A stretch of DNA of 64,000 nucleotides from Elioraea thermophila (ex Habib et al. 2022) (GCF_003336755.1 NZ_QMDI01000006.1:124001-188000), one strand, 5' to 3'; positions 19,305 to 29,555 are shown, counted from the stretch's first letter. Notes: generated from the sequence alone by a model not told the origin. Translations and numbers: made by a program.

Positions 19305-20954
19305 ATGCCCGACTCCGCCCCTCAGCCCCCCACCGCCCGTGAGGAGATCTGGGCCCGGCTCGCCGCCCGCGCCGCCGACCCGGCCTCGCGCGGCGTGCGG
19401 GGCAAGCTCGGCCGCGACCCCAACCGCTTCGCCCGCCTCTCCGCCTCGGGCGCGGGGCTGGTGCTCGACCTCTCCCGCACCGCCCTCGACGAGGCGCTGC
19501 TCGAAGACCTGCTCGCGCTGGCCGAGGCGGCCGACCTGATCGGCGGGCTGAAGCGGCAGATGCGGGGCGAGATGGTGAACGCGACGGAACGGCGCGCCGC
19601 CCTGCACACCGCGTTGCGGGCCCCCGACGGGGCGGGAATCCGCGCAGAGACCCCCGACGGCTGGCAGGACGCCTCCGCCCTCATCGAGCGCGAGCGGAAC
19701 CGTCTGCGCGCCTTCGTGCAGGCCCTGCATGAGGGCGCGATCACCACCGCCTCGGGCGTGCCGTTCGCCGCGGTGCTCAACCTCGGCATCGGCGGCTCCG
19801 ACCTCGGCCCGGCGATGGCGACCGAGGCGCTCGCCGCCATTCGCCCCCGGCTCGCCGCCCGCTTCGTCGGCAATGTCGACGGGCACGGGCTCGCCGCCAC
19901 GCTCGCCGGGCTGGACGCCGCCCGCACCCTCGTGCTCGTCGCCTCGAAGTCGTTCACCACCCAGGAGACGATGGCGAACGCGCGCGCGGTGCGCGGCTGG
20001 CTCGCCGGCGCCATCGGCGAGGAGGGGGCGGCCCGGCACCTCGTGGCCCTCACCGCCAACCCGGCCGCGGCTGAGGCCTTCGGCATCGCCCCCGACCGGA
20101 TCTTCGCCTTCGGCGAATGGGTCGGCGGGCGGTATTCGCTCTGGTCGAGCATCGGGGCGGCGATCGCCCTCGCCCGCGGCTGGGACGCCTTCGCCGGGTT
20201 GCTCGCCGGGGCCGAGGCGATGGACCGCCACGCCGTCACCGCGCGTCCGCGCCGCAATCTCCCTCTCCTGCTGGCGCTCACCCACACCTGGCACGCCACC
20301 TTCTGCGGCCACCGCGCCTATGCGTGCCTCCCTTACGACTCCCGCCTCGCCCGGCTGCCGGCCTGGCTGCAGCAGCTCGAGATGGAGTCGAACGGCAAGC
20401 GGGTGGATGAGGCGGGACGACCCGTGCCGTATCCTACGGCGCCGGTGGTGTTCGGCGAACCCGGCACCAACGCCCAGCACTCCTTCCTGCAACTGCTGCA
20501 CCAGGGCACGGACATCGTCCCCGCCGACATCATCCTCATCGCCCGCCCCGACCACGCCCTCGCCGACAACCACCGCATCCTGCTCGCCCATGCGCTGGCG
20601 CAAGGAGCGGCACTCGCGCTCGGGCGAAGCGAGGCGGAGGCCGAAGCCGAGGCCCGGGCGAAGGGCGAAGACCTCGCCCTCGCCCCCCACCGCACCTTCC
20701 CCGGTGAGAGGCCCTCCATCCTCCTCCACCTGCCGCGGCTCGACCCCTTCCATCTCGGCGCGCTGCTCGCCCTCTACGAGCACACGGTGGCGCTGCAGGC
20801 GGCGCTGTGGCGCATCGACGCCTTCGACCAATGGGGGGTGGAGCTCGGCAAGCGTCTTGCCGGACCTCTCGAGCAGGCGCTCGCCACCGGCGACACCGGC
20901 GGGCTCGATCCTGCTTCGGCCGGGGCGGTGCGGCTTCTCGGCAGGCTCGGCTGA
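19305..20954 (+). CDS. pgi: Glucose-6-phosphate isomerase
   Basis: 549 residues from the ATG at 19305. Recognisable blocks include LNLGIGGSDLGPAM, VASKSFTTQETMAN, GGRYSLWSSIGAAIAL, QQLEMESNGK and the C-terminal QWGVELGK. It interconverts glucose-6-phosphate and fructose-6-phosphate. It diverges from radA by 78 bases, and its TGA shares one base with the mutL ATG, so the two genes are translationally coupled. Confidence 0.95.
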   Translation: MPDSAPQPPTAREEIWARLAARAADPASRGVRGKLGRDPNRFARLSASGAGLVLDLSRTALDEALLEDLLALAEAADLIGGLKRQMRGEMVNATERRAALHTALRAPDGAGIRAETPDGWQDASALIERERNRLRAFVQALHEGAITTASGVPFAAVLNLGIGGSDLGPAMATEALAAIRPRLAARFVGNVDGHGLAATLAGLDAARTLVLVASKSFTTQETMANARAVRGWLAGAIGEEGAARHLVALTANPAAAEAFGIAPDRIFAFGEWVGGRYSLWSSIGAAIALARGWDAFAGLLAGAEAMDRHAVTARPRRNLPLLLALTHTWHATFCGHRAYACLPYDSRLARLPAWLQQLEMESNGKRVDEAGRPVPYPTAPVVFGEPGTNAQHSFLQLLHQGTDIVPADIILIARPDHALADNHRILLAHALAQGAALALGRSEAEAEAEARAKGEDLALAPHRTFPGERPSILLHLPRLDPFHLGALLALYEHTVALQAALWRIDAFDQWGVELGKRLAGPLEQALATGDTGGLDPASAGAVRLLGRLG

Positions 20955-22666
20955 TGGGCGCGATCCGCCTCCTGCCGCCCGCGGTCGCCGACCGCATCGC
21001 CGCCGGCGAGGTGGTGGAACGCCCCGCCTCGGTGGTGAAGGAGCTCGTCGAGAACGCCCTCGATGCCGGAGCGCGGCGGATCTCCGTGACCCTCGAGGGC
21101 GGGGGGGTGGAGAGGATCGCGGTCGAGGACGACGGGGTCGGCATCGCGGCGGAGGACCTGCCGCTCGCCGTCGAACGCCACGCCACTTCCAAGCTCGCCG
21201 ACGAACGGCTGATCGAGATCGCCACCTTGGGCTTCCGCGGCGAGGCGCTGCCTTCGATCGGGGCGGTCGCCCGGCTCTCCCTGATCTCCCGCCCGCGCGG
21301 GGCGCCGGAAGGCGCGGAGATCACCGTCGAGGCGGGGGTGAAGGGGCCGGTGCGCCCGGCCGCCGCCGGCTTCGGCACGCGCGTGACGGTGCGCGACCTT
21401 TTCTTCTGCGCCCCCGCCCGACTGAAGTTCCTCAAGAGCCCGCGCGCCGAGACCGACGCCGCGCTCGCCGTCCTCCGCCGCCTCGCCCTCGTCCACCCCG
21501 AGGTCGCCTTCCGTGTCACGGTGGACGGGCGCGAGGTGCTGGCCTTGGCGGCCGGGGAGCCGTTCCGTCGCATGGCGGACCTGCTGGGCGAGGAGATGGC
21601 ACGCCACGCCATCGCCCTCGCCGCCGAAAAGGGCGCGCTGCGCCTTGCCGGTTGGGTGGGCCCGCCGAGCCTGACGCGGGCGACGCAAGCGGACCAGCAC
21701 CTCGCGGTGAACCGCCGCCCGGTGACGGATCGTCTGCTGCGCACCGCCCTGCGCGTCGCCTACGGGGACGCGATCGCGGTCGGGCGCCATCCGGTCGCGG
21801 TGCTCGCCCTCGACCTGCCGGCGGAAGCGGTGGACGTGAACGTGCACCCGGCGAAGGCCGAGGTTCGTTTCCGCGACGCCGAGGCGGTTCGGGGCTTCGT
21901 GATTGCCGCCGTGCGCGAGGCGCTGGGGGCGGCGCGCACGGTGGCCCCGGTGCCCCTCCGCCCGCCGGCCTTCCGCTTCGCCGCCCCGCGCGCGGCCGCC
22001 CCGGCTCTGGCCGAGGCCCCCGCCCTTCCCCTCACCGCCCCGCCGGCCGCACGCCCCGCGCCGGTTCCTCTCCCCGCCCCCGTCGAGCACCCGCTCGGCG
22101 CGGCGCGGGCGCAGCTGCTCGCGACGTACATCCTCGCCGAGACGGCGGACGGGGCGTTGATCCTGGTCGATCAGCACGCCGCCGCCGAACGCATCCGGCA
22201 CGAGGCGCTCAAGCAGGCGCTGGCTGCCGGCGGTGTTGCGAAGCAGGCGCTGCTCGTGCCTGCCGTGGTGGAACTCTCGCCCGGGGAGGCCGAGGCGGTG
22301 CTGGCGCGGGCCGAGGCGCTGGCGCGGCTCGGCCTCGTCGTCGAACCCTTCGGCGGTGCGGTGCTGGTGCGGGCGGTGCCGGCCCCCCTTTCGGGCTGCG
22401 ATGCGGCGGCGCTGGTGCGCGATCTCGCCGAGGAGCTCGCCGAAAGCGGGGAGAGCCGTGCCCTGGCGGAGCGGCTCGATGCGGTGCTGGCGCGCATGGC
22501 TTGCCACGGCTCGATCCGTGCCGGGCGACGCCTGACGGAGGCCGAAATGAACGCGCTCCTGCGCGCGCTCGAGACCACGCCGAACGGAGGCACCTGCAGC
22601 CACGGCCGTCCGACCTGGATCCGCCTCGAGGCCGCCGACCTCGAACGCCTGTTCGGCCGGCGTTGA
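20954..22666 (+). CDS. mutL: DNA mismatch repair protein MutL
   Basis: 570 residues starting in the TGATG overlap with pgi. GHKL ATPase motifs are clear: ENALDAGA, DDGVGI and GFRGEALPSI, followed by an Ala/Pro-rich linker (about 330-375). The C-terminal domain has the metal-dependent endonuclease motif DQHAAAERI together with ACHGSIRAG and CSHGRPTW, so this is a nicking-competent MutL as in bacteria without MutH. The linker is short for the family. Confidence 0.95.
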   Translation: MGAIRLLPPAVADRIAAGEVVERPASVVKELVENALDAGARRISVTLEGGGVERIAVEDDGVGIAAEDLPLAVERHATSKLADERLIEIATLGFRGEALPSIGAVARLSLISRPRGAPEGAEITVEAGVKGPVRPAAAGFGTRVTVRDLFFCAPARLKFLKSPRAETDAALAVLRRLALVHPEVAFRVTVDGREVLALAAGEPFRRMADLLGEEMARHAIALAAEKGALRLAGWVGPPSLTRATQADQHLAVNRRPVTDRLLRTALRVAYGDAIAVGRHPVAVLALDLPAEAVDVNVHPAKAEVRFRDAEAVRGFVIAAVREALGAARTVAPVPLRPPAFRFAAPRAAAPALAEAPALPLTAPPAARPAPVPLPAPVEHPLGAARAQLLATYILAETADGALILVDQHAAAERIRHEALKQALAAGGVAKQALLVPAVVELSPGEAEAVLARAEALARLGLVVEPFGGAVLVRAVPAPLSGCDAAALVRDLAEELAESGESRALAERLDAVLARMACHGSIRAGRRLTEAEMNALLRALETTPNGGTCSHGRPTWIRLEAADLERLFGRR

Positions 22667-22724
22667 TGGGAACCGTTTCGGCCCCGCGCCGCGCCCGGTG
22701 CCGGCCGCCTGAGCACGGTCGCGC

Positions 22725-24560
22725 TCACCCGACCGCCGCCAGCACCTCCTGCCGGGTCGCCTCGATCGTCTCCGGCGCCGGCACCCAGCCGTTCTCCTTC
22801 GACAGTGACGGATCGAGGCAGAGCGTGTCGTCGAACTCGTTGATGGCGTCGATCTCCGTGCCCATGGCGACGTTGGTCTGACGCTCGACGACGAACTCAA
22901 CCACCACTGGAACCTGGTGTTCGGCGGCAAGCCGTTCGGCCTCGGCCAGCGCGCCGCGGATCGCGTTCGGGCTCTCCACCCGGATCGCCTTGCAGCCCAA
23001 CCCTTCCGCCACCGCGACGTGATCGACCCCGTAGCCGGTCGGCCCCGAACCGTCCTTCATGTTGATGTTCTCGAAGGCGAGGCTCACCTCGAAGTCCATC
23101 TTGAAGTTGCGTTGCGCCTGGCGAATGAGGCCCAGATAGGCGTTGTTCAGCACCACGTGCACGTAAGGCAGGCGGTGCTGCGCGCCGACCGCGAGCTCCT
23201 CGATCAGGAACTGGAAGTCGTAGTCGCCGGAAAGCCCGACGATGCGCCGGTCGGGGTCGGCGGCGCGCACGCCGAGTGCGGCCGGCAGGGTCCAGCCCAA
23301 GGGGCCGGCCTGGCCGCAATTGATCCAGTGGCGCGGGCGGAACACCTTGAGGAACTGCGCGCCCTGGATCTGGCCGTTGCCGATGGTGGTCACGTAGGTG
23401 GTGTCGTCGCCGAAATGTTCCACCATCTCCTGGAACACGCGCTGCGGCTTCAGCGGCACGTCGTCGTAATGGCTGCGGCGCTGCATCACCCGCTTGCGGT
23501 GCAGGCATTCGGCCGCCCAGGCCGAACGATCCGGCAGCCGCCCCGCGCGCTTGCGCTCCTCCGCCACCGCGACGAACAGGGCGAGTGCCGCCTTGGCGTC
23601 GGAGACGATCCCCAAGTCGGGGCAGAAGACGCGGCCGATCTGGGTCGGTTCGATGTCGACATGGATGAAGCGCCGGCCCTTCGTGTAGACCTCGATCGAG
23701 CCGGTATGGCGGTTGGCCCAGCGATTGCCGATTCCCAAGACCATGTCGGAGCGGAGGAAGGTCGCGTTGCCGTAACGGTGCGAGGTCTGCAGCCCGACCA
23801 TGCCGGCCATCAGCGGATGATCGTCGGGGATCGCGCCCCAGCCCATCAGGGTCGGGATGACGGGGATCCCGGTCAGTTCCGCGAAGCGAACGAGCAGGTC
23901 GGCGGCATCGGCGTTGATGATGCCTCCCCCCGCGACGATCAGCGGCCGCTCGCCCTGCTCGAGCAGGTCCATCGCCGCCTCGATCTGCTTACGCGTGGCG
24001 GCGGGTTTGTAGACGGGGAGCGGTTCGTAGGTGGCGATGTCGAACTCGATCTCGCCCAACTGCACATCGAGCGGCAGGTCGATCAACACCGGGCCCGGGC
24101 GGCCCGAGCGCATCAGGTGGAAGGCCTGCTGCAAGGCGCGCGGCACGAGGGCGGGTTCGCGCACCGTCACCGCCCACTTGGTCACCGGCTTGGCGATCGA
24201 TTCGATGTCGACCGCCTGGAAGTCCTCCTTGTGCAGCTTGGCGCGCGGCGCCTGGCCGGTGATGCAGAGGATGGGGAGGGAGTCGGCCTGCGCGGTGTAG
24301 AGGCCGGTGATCATGTCCGTCCCGGCCGGGCCCGAGGTGCCGATGCACAGCCCGATCTTGCCCGGCTTGGCGCGGGTGTAACCGTCCGCCATGTGGGAGG
24401 CGCCCTCGACATGGCGGGCAAGGATATGGCGGATGGTGCCCCGCGCGCGCAGCGCGGAGTAGAGCGGGTTGATCGCCGCCCCCGGCACGCCGAAGGCGCA
24501 CTCGATCCCCTCGCGTTCCAGCACCAGCACGGCGGCATCGACGGCGCGCATCTTGGGCAT
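22725..24560 (-). CDS. gcl: Glyoxylate carboligase (tartronate-semialdehyde synthase)
   Basis: 611 residues, a ThDP-dependent enzyme. The segment [16 protein letters not shown] has Val51 where other ThDP enzymes carry the catalytic Glu; this substitution is diagnostic for Gcl. [15 protein letters not shown] and the GDYDFQF cofactor motif are also present. Gcl joins two glyoxylates to tartronate semialdehyde with loss of CO2 in the glycerate pathway. It is transcribed divergently from an IclR-family gene with operator-like repeats between. The usual hyi and glxR partners are not adjacent, since mutL lies on the other side. Confidence 0.95.
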   Translation of the reverse strand: MPKMRAVDAAVLVLEREGIECAFGVPGAAINPLYSALRARGTIRHILARHVEGASHMADGYTRAKPGKIGLCIGTSGPAGTDMITGLYTAQADSLPILCITGQAPRAKLHKEDFQAVDIESIAKPVTKWAVTVREPALVPRALQQAFHLMRSGRPGPVLIDLPLDVQLGEIEFDIATYEPLPVYKPAATRKQIEAAMDLLEQGERPLIVAGGGIINADAADLLVRFAELTGIPVIPTLMGWGAIPDDHPLMAGMVGLQTSHRYGNATFLRSDMVLGIGNRWANRHTGSIEVYTKGRRFIHVDIEPTQIGRVFCPDLGIVSDAKAALALFVAVAEERKRAGRLPDRSAWAAECLHRKRVMQRRSHYDDVPLKPQRVFQEMVEHFGDDTTYVTTIGNGQIQGAQFLKVFRPRHWINCGQAGPLGWTLPAALGVRAADPDRRIVGLSGDYDFQFLIEELAVGAQHRLPYVHVVLNNAYLGLIRQAQRNFKMDFEVSLAFENINMKDGSGPTGYGVDHVAVAEGLGCKAIRVESPNAIRGALAEAERLAAEHQVPVVVEFVVERQTNVAMGTEIDAINEFDDTLCLDPSLSKENGWVPAPETIEATRQEVLAAVG

Positions 24561-24631
24561 CGGACGGTCTCCTCTCCTTCCCTGTCTGCTGCCGCGTCAA
24601 TGCCTGAGCCTCGCCCGCCGCGCAATTTTTT

Positions 24632-24646
24632 CGGAAGGATTTTCCG
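24632..24646. promoter_or_regulatory. IclR-type operator repeat 1
   Basis: CGGAAGGATTTTCCG, a near-palindrome of the form GGAA-N5-TTCC, lies 72 bases upstream of gcl. It resembles the GGAAA-N-TTTCC sites bound by IclR-family repressors such as AllR and IclR. Confidence 0.5.
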
Positions 24647-24698
24647 CGCAGGCCGCAGAGCCAGGAAAGCCTTGCCGTTCCAATGTCTTGCGATTTTC

Positions 24699-24713
24699 CG
24701 GCAGGATTTTCCG
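24699..24713. promoter_or_regulatory. IclR-type operator repeat 2
   Basis: CGGCAGGATTTTCCG, identical to repeat 1 except at one position (C for A). It lies between the divergent gcl and iclR-type genes. Confidence 0.45.
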
Positions 24714-24721
24714 ACGCAGCG

Positions 24722-24736
24722 CGGAAGGATTTTCCG
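24722..24736. promoter_or_regulatory. IclR-type operator repeat 3
   Basis: CGGAAGGATTTTCCG, an exact copy of repeat 1, 23 bases after repeat 2 and 39 bases before the IclR-type start codon. It would allow autoregulation. Confidence 0.5.
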
Positions 24737-24775
24737 CTTCACGAGCCCGCGCGCCGGTGGCAACAAGCCCCCGCC

Positions 24776-25591
24776 ATGACGGTGCAGAAACGCCCGCGCG
24801 GACGCCCCCGTCTCGCCGCCACGCCGAACGAGGCCCCGCTCGTCACCCTCGATCGCGCGGTCGCCTTGCTCCGCCTGCTCGCCGAACGGCCCGGCCTCGG
24901 CCTGACCGCCGCGGCCGAAGCCGCCGGGCTTCCGCCCTCCTCGACGCACCGCATCCTCACCACGCTGCAGCACCACGGCCTCGTCGAGTTCGAGGAGCCG
25001 GCCCAGACCTGGCACATCGGGGCGGAAGCCTTCCGCATCGGCACGGCCTTCCTCGCCCGCCGCAAGGTCACCGACCGGGCCCGCCCCGCCCTGCAGGCCC
25101 TCGTCGCCGCCACCGGCGAGACCGCCAACCTCGCACTGCCCGAACCCGACGCCGTGCTGTTCGTCGCGCAGGTCGAAACCCACGCGCCGATCCGTGCCTT
25201 TTTCCGCCCCGGCACGAAGAGCCCCTACCACGCCTCCGGCGCGGGCAAGGCGATCCTCGCCGCGCTCGACGACGAGGCGCTGAAGCGGCGGCTCGCCACC
25301 CTCAGCCTCGAGCGCTTCACCGACCGCACCCTCGCCGACCGTACCGCGCTCGCGCGCGACCTGATCAAGACGCGCGCGCGGGGTTTCGCGATCGACGACG
25401 AGGAACGGTTTGAGGGCATGCGTTGTGTCGCCGCCGCCATCCGCGACGAGACCGGGGCCCCGGTCGCCGCCCTGTCCATCTCGGGCCCCACCGTGCGCCT
25501 GACCAAGGCGCAGGTGCTCACACTCGGCCCCGCGGTGGCGCGGGCGGCGGAGGACGTCACCCGCGCCATCGGCGGGCGGACGGCCGGATAG
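24776..25591 (+). CDS. IclR family transcriptional regulator, probable gcl regulator
   Basis: 271 residues from the ATG at 24776. A basic N-terminal arm (QKRPRGRPR) is followed by a winged helix-turn-helix (about 25-85, LDRAVALLRLLAERPG to SSTHRILTTLQHHGLV) and the IclR effector domain with the ASGAGKAILAAL and RGFAIDDEE blocks. It is divergent from gcl, with three matching palindromes in between. By analogy with AllR, it probably responds to glyoxylate or a related metabolite. Confidence 0.88.
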   Translation: MTVQKRPRGRPRLAATPNEAPLVTLDRAVALLRLLAERPGLGLTAAAEAAGLPPSSTHRILTTLQHHGLVEFEEPAQTWHIGAEAFRIGTAFLARRKVTDRARPALQALVAATGETANLALPEPDAVLFVAQVETHAPIRAFFRPGTKSPYHASGAGKAILAALDDEALKRRLATLSLERFTDRTLADRTALARDLIKTRARGFAIDDEERFEGMRCVAAAIRDETGAPVAALSISGPTVRLTKAQVLTLGPAVARAAEDVTRAIGGRTAG

Positions 25592-25597
25592 CTCGCA

Positions 25598-26038
25598 TCA
25601 GCCCGGCCTCCACGCAAAACACCCCTTGCAACCGGTCGGAAGATGACCGTCGCGTTTGAGCGTGACGACGGGCGGGGGGCTCCGCAGTCCGCAGGTTGGG
25701 GAGGCAGGGAAACGAGAACCCTGCGTGATGCCTTGCCGTGCCGTGCAGCCACGGCACCGGCCGCCACGGCCGACCTGTCCGGCCGCAGCGTGGCGCGAAC
25801 GACCGGCCTGCTGCCGGCCGCTCCGCTCGCCGCCATCGCGCTGACCAGCCCGGCCGAAGCCCAGCACGCGCAGGTCGAAGGCGAGGATGGCGCCGACCAG
25901 CAGCCCGACGCCGAGCACGTGCAGCACCGAGGCGGCCGGATAGAGCAGCAGGTCCTCGCGGGCGAAGCGGCCGAGGGCGGAGGCTTCCAGCGCGACGGCC
26001 CAAGCGGGCCCGACGCCCGCCTCCCCGTGCCCGCCCAC
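25598..26038 (-). pseudogene. Possible truncated DUF6644-like membrane protein
   Basis: The open frame begins with an ATG six bases after the DUF6152 stop. The first 60 residues, with a hydrophobic block around VLHVLGVGLLVGAILAFDLRVLG, look like the N-terminal half of DUF6644 membrane proteins, which often follow DUF6152 genes. The remaining 85 residues are Arg/Gly/Cys-rich with no membrane helices, and no other frame restores them. This suggests a 3' deletion or an old frameshift. It converges on the IclR-type gene with a six-base gap. Confidence 0.35.
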
Positions 26039-26044
26039 CGGGGC

Positions 26045-26434
26045 TCAGCGCAGCTGCGTGGTGCGCTCGCCGACCCTGATCCACTCCGCGCGCAGTTCCT
26101 CCGCCCGCTCGCGATGCGGGTAGCCCATCACCGTCACACTCGCACCGACGACGAGGCCCGCCTCGGTCAGGCCACGGTTGGTCATGCGGAAGGGCGGAGC
26201 GAGCACCACCTCCCAGGTCTTGCCTTGGGTGGCGAGCCAGACCGTGGCATGCGGGTTGGCGAAGGCGATGCGCTCGATGGTGCCGGTGAGGGTCTGCGGA
26301 TTCTGCGCGTCGTAGGCGCCCCAGCCGTGATGGGCGACGGCGGGCAGGCCGATGCCGGCGGTGAGCGCGGCAGCAAGCAGCAGGCGACCACCGTTCGTGG
26401 CGACCCCCCTGTCCCTCCCGCGAGCCTCGCCCAT
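26045..26434 (-). CDS. DUF6152 family periplasmic protein
   Basis: 129 residues from the ATG at 26434. An N-terminal export signal ends in LPAVAHHGWGAYD, the hallmark start of the mature DUF6152 domain. The body is a small beta domain (TGTIERIAFANPHATVWL and GASVTVMGYPHRE). Function is unknown. It lies 55 bases downstream of a TetR-type regulator on the same strand and upstream of the DUF6644-like fragment. Confidence 0.75.
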   Translation of the reverse strand: MGEARGRDRGVATNGGRLLLAAALTAGIGLPAVAHHGWGAYDAQNPQTLTGTIERIAFANPHATVWLATQGKTWEVVLAPPFRMTNRGLTEAGLVVGASVTVMGYPHRERAEELRAEWIRVGERTTQLR

Positions 26435-26489
26435 CGCCGCGATCGGGAAAACCCATCCGCACACGGACGTGACGGAGCCGCCGCCCTCG

Positions 26490-27056
26490 TCAGGCCAGCG
26501 GGACGAACCGGAGGGCGGAGCGGATGGCGCGCCGCGTGCCGGCCAGATCCTCCGTCCGATCCAGCGCGAAGGCGGCAAGCCCGGCGAGGAAGGTCTTGGT
26601 CAGCCCGACCTCCTCCACCATGCGCGCCACCCCGCCGCGATCGAGCCGCGCCGCCTCGCGCACCCAGTGGATGAGGCGCGAGAGGTTGAACACCATCGGC
26701 ACCCAGGTGTGCGGATGCGACGGCCACGCCTTCACCGCCAGCATCTCCAGCGTCACCTTGCGCCGCTCCGCCGCCGCGGCGAACCAGCGCATCAGCACGG
26801 TCTCCGCCCGCTCCCTCGCGGGGGCGAGCACGAACTCGGCGGGGTTGTCGGGGGGCGCGAGCATGCGGGAAAGAAGACGGGTGAAGTGGGCATCGGCGAT
26901 CGCGTCCGCATCGCGGAAGCGGGCGAGAAGGTCGGGCAGGGTGATGCCGACCTCGCCCGCCACGTCGTGCAGGCGGAGATTGGGCCAGCCCTCGAAGGCG
27001 GCGCGATCGAGTGCGGCGTCGAGGATCCGTTCGGCGAGCGCGTCCATGCCCGGCAT
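26490..27056 (-). CDS. TetR-type transcriptional regulator
   Basis: 188 residues. The N-terminal 60 residues have a helix-turn-helix of TetR type (ILDAALDRAAFEGWPNLRLHDVAGEVG, then LPDLLARFRDADAI). The C-terminal helical domain is shorter than most TetR ligand domains and has some resemblance to COQ9-like proteins. It is upstream of the DUF6152 gene and divergent from the PPOX gene with a 67-base gap, so it may control either. The ligand is unknown. Confidence 0.65.
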   Translation of the reverse strand: MPGMDALAERILDAALDRAAFEGWPNLRLHDVAGEVGITLPDLLARFRDADAIADAHFTRLLSRMLAPPDNPAEFVLAPARERAETVLMRWFAAAAERRKVTLEMLAVKAWPSHPHTWVPMVFNLSRLIHWVREAARLDRGGVARMVEEVGLTKTFLAGLAAFALDRTEDLAGTRRAIRSALRFVPLA

Positions 27057-27123
27057 ATCGGCGCGCCAGCGCGGCGGTGCAACCGCGCTGGCGCGACGGC
27101 CGCCGCAGTGTCATGCGCTGGCC

Positions 27124-27681
27124 ATGGACTCGACCCTCGCCGCCCTGCTCGACGACACTTGGCGCGGCCTCGTGCGCGCCGCCGCCGACCGTCGCCACCC
27201 CTGGCGCACGCCGGTGCTCGCCACCGTCGCGGCGGACGGCGCGCCGAACGCCCGCACGGTGGTGCTGCGCGCTGCCGACCCCGCCACGCGCACGCTTCGC
27301 CTGCACTCCGACCGGCGCAGCGCCAAGGCGGCCGAGCTCGCGCGCGACCCCCGCGTCACCCTCGTGTTCTGGGACCCCCGCGCGCGGGTGCAGCTTCGCC
27401 TGCGCGGCCGCGCCGAGGTCCTGCACGAGGGGCCCGAGCACGCCCGCGCCTGGGCCGCGACCCCCGCCGCCGCGCGGCGCGACTACGCGACGCGCCTGCC
27501 GCCCGGCACGCCGATCGCCGCCCCCGAGGACGTCGCGCACGGCGACGGGGCCGCCCATTTCGCCGTCATCCGGGTCAGGGTGATGACGATCGATCGTCTT
27601 GCCCTTGCCGCCGAAGGCCACTTGCGCGCAGGGTTCGCCTGGGAGGGCGACGAGCCGCGCGCAACCTGGCTCGTGCCGTGA
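27124..27681 (+). CDS. Pyridoxamine-5'-phosphate-oxidase-like flavoprotein
   Basis: 185 residues from the ATG at 27124. The split-barrel FMN-binding fold is shown by NARTVVLRAADPATRTLRLHSDRRS, where Arg and Ser/Lys bind FMN phosphate, followed by LVFWDPRARVQLRLRGRAEV. The C-terminal PNPOx dimerisation block is degenerate, so this is a general PPOX-family flavoprotein, not a proven PdxH. It precedes the ftsH-type gene by 21 bases and may share its transcript. Confidence 0.72.
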   Translation: MDSTLAALLDDTWRGLVRAAADRRHPWRTPVLATVAADGAPNARTVVLRAADPATRTLRLHSDRRSAKAAELARDPRVTLVFWDPRARVQLRLRGRAEVLHEGPEHARAWAATPAAARRDYATRLPPGTPIAAPEDVAHGDGAAHFAVIRVRVMTIDRLALAAEGHLRAGFAWEGDEPRATWLVP

Positions 27682-27702
27682 CGCCAAGCGGAGTGGCTCG
27701 CC

Positions 27703-29532
27703 GTGGAGAAACGCACGCAGATCAACCTCTGGTACGTTCTCGCCGCGATCTTCGCCTATCTGTTCATCACCGACCTGTTGCAGGCCTCGCGCCAGACCGA
27801 GACGCTTCCGTATTCCGAGTTCCGCAAGCTGGTGGCCGAGGGCAAGATCGCCGAGGCCCGGGTGGGGCAGACCACCATCACCGGGCGGTTCCGCGAGCCG
27901 CAGGACGGGCGGCAGTTCTTCGTCACCCAGCGGGTGGATGAGGATCTCGCCGAGGAGCTGCTCAAGGGTGGGGTCACCTTCACCGGCGCGGTGCCCAACA
28001 CCTTCCTCACCAACATCCTCTCCTGGACCCTGCCCGCGCTGGTCTTCTTCGGCCTCTGGTGGTTCGTCGTCCGCCGCTTCGCCGACCGCGCCGGCTTCGG
28101 GGGCCTGATGTCGGTCGGCAAGTCGAAGGCCAAAGTCTACGTCGAGAAGAACACGGGCGTCACCTTCGCCGACGTCGCAGGCTGCGACGAGGCGAAGGCC
28201 GAACTGGAGGAGATCGTCGCCTTCCTCAAGGACCCGGAGACCTACGGGCAGTTGGGGGCGCGCCCGCCGAAAGGGGTGCTCCTGGTCGGGCCGCCGGGCA
28301 CGGGCAAGACTCTGCTCGCCCGCGCCGTGGCGGGCGAGGCGGGCGTGCCGTTCTTCTCCATTTCGGGCTCGGAATTCGTCGAGATGTTCGTCGGCGTCGG
28401 CGCCGCGCGGGTGCGCGACCTGTTCGAGCAGGCCCGCCAGGCGGCGCCGTGCATCATCTTCATCGACGAACTCGACGCGCTGGGGCGGGCGCGCAGCGCG
28501 GGCCCGATCTCGGGCGGCTACGACGAGAAGGAGCAGACGCTGAACCAGCTGCTCGTCGAGCTCGACGGCTTCGATCCCTCGGTCGGCATCATCGTGCTCG
28601 CCGCCACCAACCGGCCCGAGATCCTCGACCCCGCCCTGACGCGCGCGGGGCGCTTCGACCGCCAGGTGACGATCGACCGGCCCGACAAGAAGGGGCGGCG
28701 CGACATCCTCGCCGTGCACGTGCGCAAGATCAAACTGGCGCCCGGCGTGGATCTCGACGCGCTCGCCGGCCTGACGCCGGGCTTCACGGGGGCGGATCTC
28801 GCCAACCTGGTGAACGAGGCGGCCCTGGCCGCCACGCGCGCCAAGCGCACCGCGGTGACGATGGAGGACTTCACGCTCGCCATCGAGCGCATCGTCGCCG
28901 GCATCGAGCGTCGGTCGCGACTGATGAACGAGGACGAGCGGCGTCGTGTGGCCTACCACGAACTCGGCCACGCCCTGGTCGCGCTGTCCATCCCCGGCAT
29001 GGACCCGGTGCACAAGGTGAGCATCATCCCGCGCGGGGTGGGCGCGCTCGGCTACACGCTGCAGCGGCCGACGGAGGATCGCTTCCTGCTCACCGAACGC
29101 GACCTCAAGGGCCGGATGGCGGTTCTGCTCGGCGGACGGGCGGCGGAGGACCTCGTCTTCGGCGAGATCTCGACCGGGGCGCAGGACGACCTGATGCGCG
29201 CGACCGAGATCGCGCGCGGCATGGTCACCCGCTACGGCATGACGGAAAAGCTGGGCGAGGTCGCCTACGAGACGGAGACGAGCCGTTTCCTGGGCCTGCC
29301 CATCGAGGGGGGCGGGCGGCGCTTCTCGGAGGAGACGGCACGCGAGATCGACCTCGCGGTGAAGGAGCTGGTGCGCGAGGCGCACGAGCGGGCGAGGGCG
29401 ATCCTCGCCGAACGCCGCGCCGAGCTCGACCGGCTGGCGGCGGAGCTGCTCAGGCGCGAGACGCTCGGCCCCGAGGACCTGCCGAAGCCGGTTCAGGCAC
29501 GCAACGACACCGCGGTGTCATCCGCTGCCTGA
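27703..29532 (+). CDS. ftsH: ATP-dependent zinc metalloprotease FtsH
   Basis: 609 residues from a GTG. Two N-terminal membrane helices (about 9-26 and 105-123) flank a small periplasmic domain. The AAA module has Walker A GPPGTGKT (196-203), Walker [10 protein letters not shown] and the second-region-of-homology arginines. The zinc site is HELGH (419-423) in place of the usual HEAGH; both His and the Glu are kept, so activity is expected. FtsH degrades misassembled membrane and short-lived regulatory proteins. Since it is not beside tilS, it may be a second FtsH copy. Confidence 0.93.
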   Translation: MEKRTQINLWYVLAAIFAYLFITDLLQASRQTETLPYSEFRKLVAEGKIAEARVGQTTITGRFREPQDGRQFFVTQRVDEDLAEELLKGGVTFTGAVPNTFLTNILSWTLPALVFFGLWWFVVRRFADRAGFGGLMSVGKSKAKVYVEKNTGVTFADVAGCDEAKAELEEIVAFLKDPETYGQLGARPPKGVLLVGPPGTGKTLLARAVAGEAGVPFFSISGSEFVEMFVGVGAARVRDLFEQARQAAPCIIFIDELDALGRARSAGPISGGYDEKEQTLNQLLVELDGFDPSVGIIVLAATNRPEILDPALTRAGRFDRQVTIDRPDKKGRRDILAVHVRKIKLAPGVDLDALAGLTPGFTGADLANLVNEAALAATRAKRTAVTMEDFTLAIERIVAGIERRSRLMNEDERRRVAYHELGHALVALSIPGMDPVHKVSIIPRGVGALGYTLQRPTEDRFLLTERDLKGRMAVLLGGRAAEDLVFGEISTGAQDDLMRATEIARGMVTRYGMTEKLGEVAYETETSRFLGLPIEGGGRRFSEETAREIDLAVKELVREAHERARAILAERRAELDRLAAELLRRETLGPEDLPKPVQARNDTAVSSAA

Positions 29533-29555
29533 GCCGCCTGCGCTAGAGGACGGGC

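Noticed and set aside
19729-22881. A 1050-codon plus-strand frame across pgi and mutL
   Set aside because: It is an out-of-frame reading of both genes, with no recognisable domains.
26182-29385. A 1067-codon minus-strand open frame opposite ftsH
   Set aside because: Composition is His/Arg/Gly-rich and it spans several real genes on the other strand, including a clear FtsH.
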